Part shown: one piece after another, positions 61,281 through 64,000 of the stretch | How positions within the stretch are numbered: the first letter of the stretch is position 1 | Layout of the letters: the number at the start of each line of letters is the position of its first letter | Origin: Gemmatimonas sp. | Lineage (GTDB): Bacteria > Gemmatimonadota > Gemmatimonadetes > Gemmatimonadales > Gemmatimonadaceae | Length of the DNA: 64,000 nucleotides | Direction: 5' to 3' | Assembly (NCBI GenBank): GCA_011390885.1 | Contig: JAABRO010000043.1 | Coordinates: forward strand, 121,929 to 185,928 | Translations under genes and position numbers: made by a program | The notes under the pieces: generated by a model | Database searches by the model: none | What the model was told of the DNA's origin: nothing | Seen by the model: the letters and a program-made list of their open reading frames with translations, nothing else

Positions 61281-63839
61281 TCCGGCGGCGAGGGCGCGGC
61301 GGGGGCCGACGCTTGAGAGCGCGTCGGCCTGCGTTGCTCCACGCGCGGTCGAGTTGGCGGCGAACGCGAAGTCACCCGGGAACAGGGCGAAGATCGACCC
61401 GCTCTCCGAGCTGGAGAGGGTGAGCGAGCACGTCTGCCGCGTGAGGGTGCCGGCGAAGCTGCAGGCCGGGAAGTCGGAACCATCGACCTCCAGGTCGGAC
61501 CGCGACTCGGCCACGATCGTGAGCGGCACCTCGCGCGGCACGGCCCAGCCACACTCGGCCGAGGGGGAGAACGGCGTCGCCACGCAGGGGGACAGCGTGC
61601 GGTAGTTCGGGGCGCTCACGCGTACGGTGAGGAGCGGGTCCGAGCCCGACGTGAGCGAACCGGAGGCGAAGATGAAGAGGTCCGTACCGGGCCCGAACTC
61701 CACAGTGACTTCCGTATCCGTGTCGGAGATCGTGAAGGTGCACTGCAGCTCACTCGAGCCGGCGCACGGCGAGGCGGGCCCCCAGCGCATGAACACGTCC
61801 ACGACCTCGCCCGAGACGACGTAGTCGGACGCGTCGAGCGTGATCACATCGCCGAGCGCGCGCGTGATGCTGCAGCTGCCGGTGGTGCTGCTGCCGGCGA
61901 TGCTGCATGCGATGGCCTGGTCGCTCGAGAGCACGAAGCCGGTACCAGGCTGGCCGGCTTGCGGGCGCACGGTCACGATCGCGGGCGCGGGCGTGTCGGT
62001 GAACTCGGCCGTCACGGCGAGCGGCCCGGTCACGACGCGTGTGCACGACGTGCCCGAGGCACAGTCGCCTCCGAAGCCGAGGAACTGGCCGATGCCGAGC
62101 GGCGCGCCGGTGAGCTGGATGGTATCGCCGCGCAGGCGATTGACCACGCAGCGGATGGACGTGGCGCTGGCGCCGAGTTCGCAGGCCTGTGTGCCGTTCA
62201 CGAACACGCGACCACCGCCGGCGCCGAAGAGGTCGAGCGTGACCGGGTAGAGGTCCACCTCGAAGCGTGCGCCGAACTGCACGACCACCGCGCCGTCGAG
62301 CACGACGGAGCATGGATTCGCGGTGGTGCCGTTGCACGGTCCACCCACCCAGCCGGCGAAGCGGCTGCCGTCCTCGGGCGTGGCGCTCACGAGCACCGTG
62401 GAGCCGATGGCGTAGGGCGCCGAGCAGGTGCCGGTGCTGGGCGTGAGCGGGGCCCCGCAGGAGAGGCCGGTGAGCCGACCCGGCGCGGGCGGCGAGCTGA
62501 TGACGCCTTCACCGTCACCCTGCGTGAAGGTCACGATCAGGCGCGGCGGATCGATGTCCACGATGACATCGCGCGCGGCGGTGCCGATGTTCAGGTCGCA
62601 GGTGAGGCGCGTGCTCGTGTCGCAGCCGATCCACTGGCGCACGCGCGCGAGCGAGAACTCGAGCGCCGAGAGGCGGACGGTGGTGCCGACCGGGAAGACC
62701 GCGAAGCAGGCGCCGGGTGCAGTCGCGCCGAGCGTGCAGAGGATGCCCGGCGTGGGATCGCTCGTGATGGTGACGCCGTCGCTCGTGCCCGACACGGTGA
62801 CGGGGGTGAGCCGCGTGAAGCTGAGGCCGGTGGTGCGCGGCTCCGTCATGGCGAGCGTGCAGCTGGGCGCGGTGCCGGCGGTGAGGCAGGCGCCAGTCCA
62901 GCCGGCGAAGCGGGCGCTTCCGGTGTCGAAGGTGGTGGAGAGGGCCACCGACGTACCGAAGGGGAAGTCGAACTGGCAGGTGCCGACGGCGGTGCCGGCC
63001 GTGAGTGTGCAATCGATGCCGGCCGGTACGGAGGTCACGCGTCCCGTGCCGGTGGACGGCACGGCCGCGATCGTGAGGCGCTGCGGCGGCGGGATCACCA
63101 CGAAGTCGGCTGACGCGGAGCGCCCGCCGACGGTGCCGGTGATGCGCGCCTGACCGGGCGAGACGGCGGTAAGCACGCCGGCGGTGGACACGCTCATCAC
63201 GGCCGTGTTGCTGGAGCTCCAGCTGGCGGTTCGTCCAAGCACCGGGGCGCTGAGCGCGTCGAAGGCATTGGCCTGCAGCGTCCGCGTCGTGCCCTGCACG
63301 AGGGTGTCGAGCGCGGGGAGGGGCTGGTTGCCGGGGGCCGCGTCGAGGGTGACGGTTGACACCTCGAAGAGCTGCACGGTGCCGGGAAACGTGGTGGTCT
63401 CGCCGGGCGCGAGGCGAATCGGGTTGAATGCCACCCGGTCGAGCTGGCCGTCCATGCGCCAGAGCGCGAGGTCGAGCTGCACGAAGCACGCATCCGGATC
63501 GGATGTGGCGCCGCGGCGCTGCGGGTCGGTGAGACAGCGGCCGAGCTCGATCGTGACCGGCACCTGCTGGGTCGTCACGTTCGCGATCGGGAACGACGTG
63601 GAATCGAGCGCCACGAAGCTCTCGTCCGCGCGCTCGTAGGCGGTCCGTACGATGACGAACAGCCCGTTCGGATTGACGGGCGCGTCCTGGAAGCGAGGCA
63701 GCGCGAGGCTCATCGCCAGGCGCGCGGGGGCCTGCTCGGCGGGCTTGCCGGGGCTGAGCATGTCGGTCAGGCCGGTGCAGCCGGCGAGGGCCACGAGGGC
63801 GATCGTGGCGAGGGCGAGGAGTCGCGGAAAACGTCGCAT
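61251..63839 (-). CDS. large lipoprotein with BIG2 and Cys-paired repeat domains
   Basis: 862 residues with a lipobox (ALAGC, C20). A short N-terminal domain is followed by a BIG2-like segment (ASWSSSNTAVMSVSTAGVLT). After it come several repeats of a Cys-paired type: GRVTSVPAGIDCTLTAG, GTCQFDFPFGTSVAL, RFAGWTGACLTAG and similar later units (RFAGWVGGPC). This resembles InlB B-repeat or similar beta-rich surface repeats with disulfides. It probably lies on the outer face of the outer membrane. It starts 11 bases after the stop of an upstream barrel-like gene and overlaps the CsgG/FlgO-like gene by 30 bases at its 3' end. Confidence 0.75.
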   Translation of the reverse strand: MRRFPRLLALATIALVALAGCTGLTDMLSPGKPAEQAPARLAMSLALPRFQDAPVNPNGLFVIVRTAYERADESFVALDSTSFPIANVTTQQVPVTIELGRCLTDPQRRGATSDPDACFVQLDLALWRMDGQLDRVAFNPIRLAPGETTTFPGTVQLFEVSTVTLDAAPGNQPLPALDTLVQGTTRTLQANAFDALSAPVLGRTASWSSSNTAVMSVSTAGVLTAVSPGQARITGTVGGRSASADFVVIPPPQRLTIAAVPSTGTGRVTSVPAGIDCTLTAGTAVGTCQFDFPFGTSVALSTTFDTGSARFAGWTGACLTAGTAPSCTLAMTEPRTTGLSFTRLTPVTVSGTSDGVTITSDPTPGILCTLGATAPGACFAVFPVGTTVRLSALEFSLARVRQWIGCDTSTRLTCDLNIGTAARDVIVDIDPPRLIVTFTQGDGEGVISSPPAPGRLTGLSCGAPLTPSTGTCSAPYAIGSTVLVSATPEDGSRFAGWVGGPCNGTTANPCSVVLDGAVVVQFGARFEVDLYPVTLDLFGAGGGRVFVNGTQACELGASATSIRCVVNRLRGDTIQLTGAPLGIGQFLGFGGDCASGTSCTRVVTGPLAVTAEFTDTPAPAIVTVRPQAGQPGTGFVLSSDQAIACSIAGSSTTGSCSITRALGDVITLDASDYVVSGEVVDVFMRWGPASPCAGSSELQCTFTISDTDTEVTVEFGPGTDLFIFASGSLTSGSDPLLTVRVSAPNYRTLSPCVATPFSPSAECGWAVPREVPLTIVAESRSDLEVDGSDFPACSFAGTLTRQTCSLTLSSSESGSIFALFPGDFAFAANSTARGATQADALSSVGPRRALAAGSLRRRAALE

Positions 63840-63850
63840 CGGTGGGCGCC

Positions 63851-64000
63851 TCAGAACCGCGAGAGGATGACGAGCCCACCGGTGAATCCGGTGAAGTCGG
63901 CGCGCTGCCGGTCGCGCGCGGCGCCGCGCGCCTGCACGGTGCCGGCGGTGGCGCGCACGAAGGGCTGGAACGACAGGCCGCGCACGCGATGCGCGAAGCC
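63851..64000 (-). CDS. C-terminal end of a probable outer-membrane beta-barrel protein (partial)
   Basis: 49 residues from the window edge to a TGA at 63851-63853. The pattern is alternating hydrophobic strands (SFQPFVRATAGTVQ; DFTGFTGGLVILSRF), ending in a C-terminal phenylalanine, which is typical of outer-membrane barrels recognised by the BAM complex. The rest lies outside the window, so the family cannot be named. It ends 11 bases before the repeat-lipoprotein start, suggesting one operon. Confidence 0.5.
   Translation of the reverse strand, partial: GFAHRVRGLSFQPFVRATAGTVQARGAARDRQRADFTGFTGGLVILSRF

Noticed and set aside
61304..61329. 9-bp hairpin after the CsgG/FlgO-like gene as a terminator
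   Set aside because: It lies within the coding sequence of the convergent repeat lipoprotein; it may act on one strand but cannot be told from chance in GC-rich coding DNA.

Overview
The window is GC-rich (about 70% by eye), gene-dense bacterial chromosome. It carries Hanks-type Ser/Thr kinases (one fused to RCC1 repeats, one with a zinc ribbon), a BTAD/TPR regulator, many signal-peptide or lipobox proteins, C-rich start regions without Shine-Dalgarno sites, a TonB system and a type VI secretion system (T6SS). Together these suggest a diderm of the Gemmatimonadota type. That placement is inference: no rRNA or marker gene here proves it. No insertion sequence, integrase, CRISPR array or prophage is visible. 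No gene-free stretch exceeds about 215 bases.

Layout. 1-5138: end of a TonB-like protein, a cystathionine beta-synthase, a lipoprotein penicillin acylase and a tandem cupredoxin-like lipoprotein. 5184-11433: a secreted S9 peptidase divergent from an FHA protein plus kinase-RCC1 pair. 11522-18667: D-Ala-D-Ala ligase, rhomboid protease, a DUF805/SRPBCC membrane protein, a carboxypeptidase-regulatory-like protein, QueF, an AraC regulator and a DUF4097-like membrane protein. 18799-18871: tRNA-Phe, followed by an 18-bp hairpin.

18965-42698: a T6SS locus of about 24 kb. The minus strand carries tssM-tssL-tssK and a second, divergent tssK. Between them on the plus strand lie a proline-rich protein with four GEFT-type motifs and a 54-aa membrane peptide. 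Then tssB-tssC-hcp-tagJ-tssA-tssE-tssF-tssG-clpV-vgrG-DUF6931-like-PAAR run on the plus strand. Baseplate, sheath, tube, spike and membrane parts are all present, but no TssJ, no peptidoglycan-binding anchor and no recognisable effector are seen. The GEFT protein, with its kinase-N-lobe-like head, is the best candidate here for an undescribed component.

42773-49468: a secreted HExxH protease divergent from a BTAD/TPR regulator, a TPR membrane protein with a Cys-rich tail, a helix-hairpin-helix protein and a secreted repeat protein. 49564-55208 (minus strand): DsrE-like, DUF6702-like, M1 peptidase, HupE/UreJ-like, Tat-type aminotransferase-fold protein and a small coiled-coil membrane protein, with two 4-base GTGA overlaps. 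55362-58449: a TonB-dependent receptor and a lipoprotein with an acidic cluster. 58510-64000: zinc-ribbon kinase, CsgG/FlgO-like protein, a large Cys-rich repeat lipoprotein and the end of a beta-barrel-like protein.
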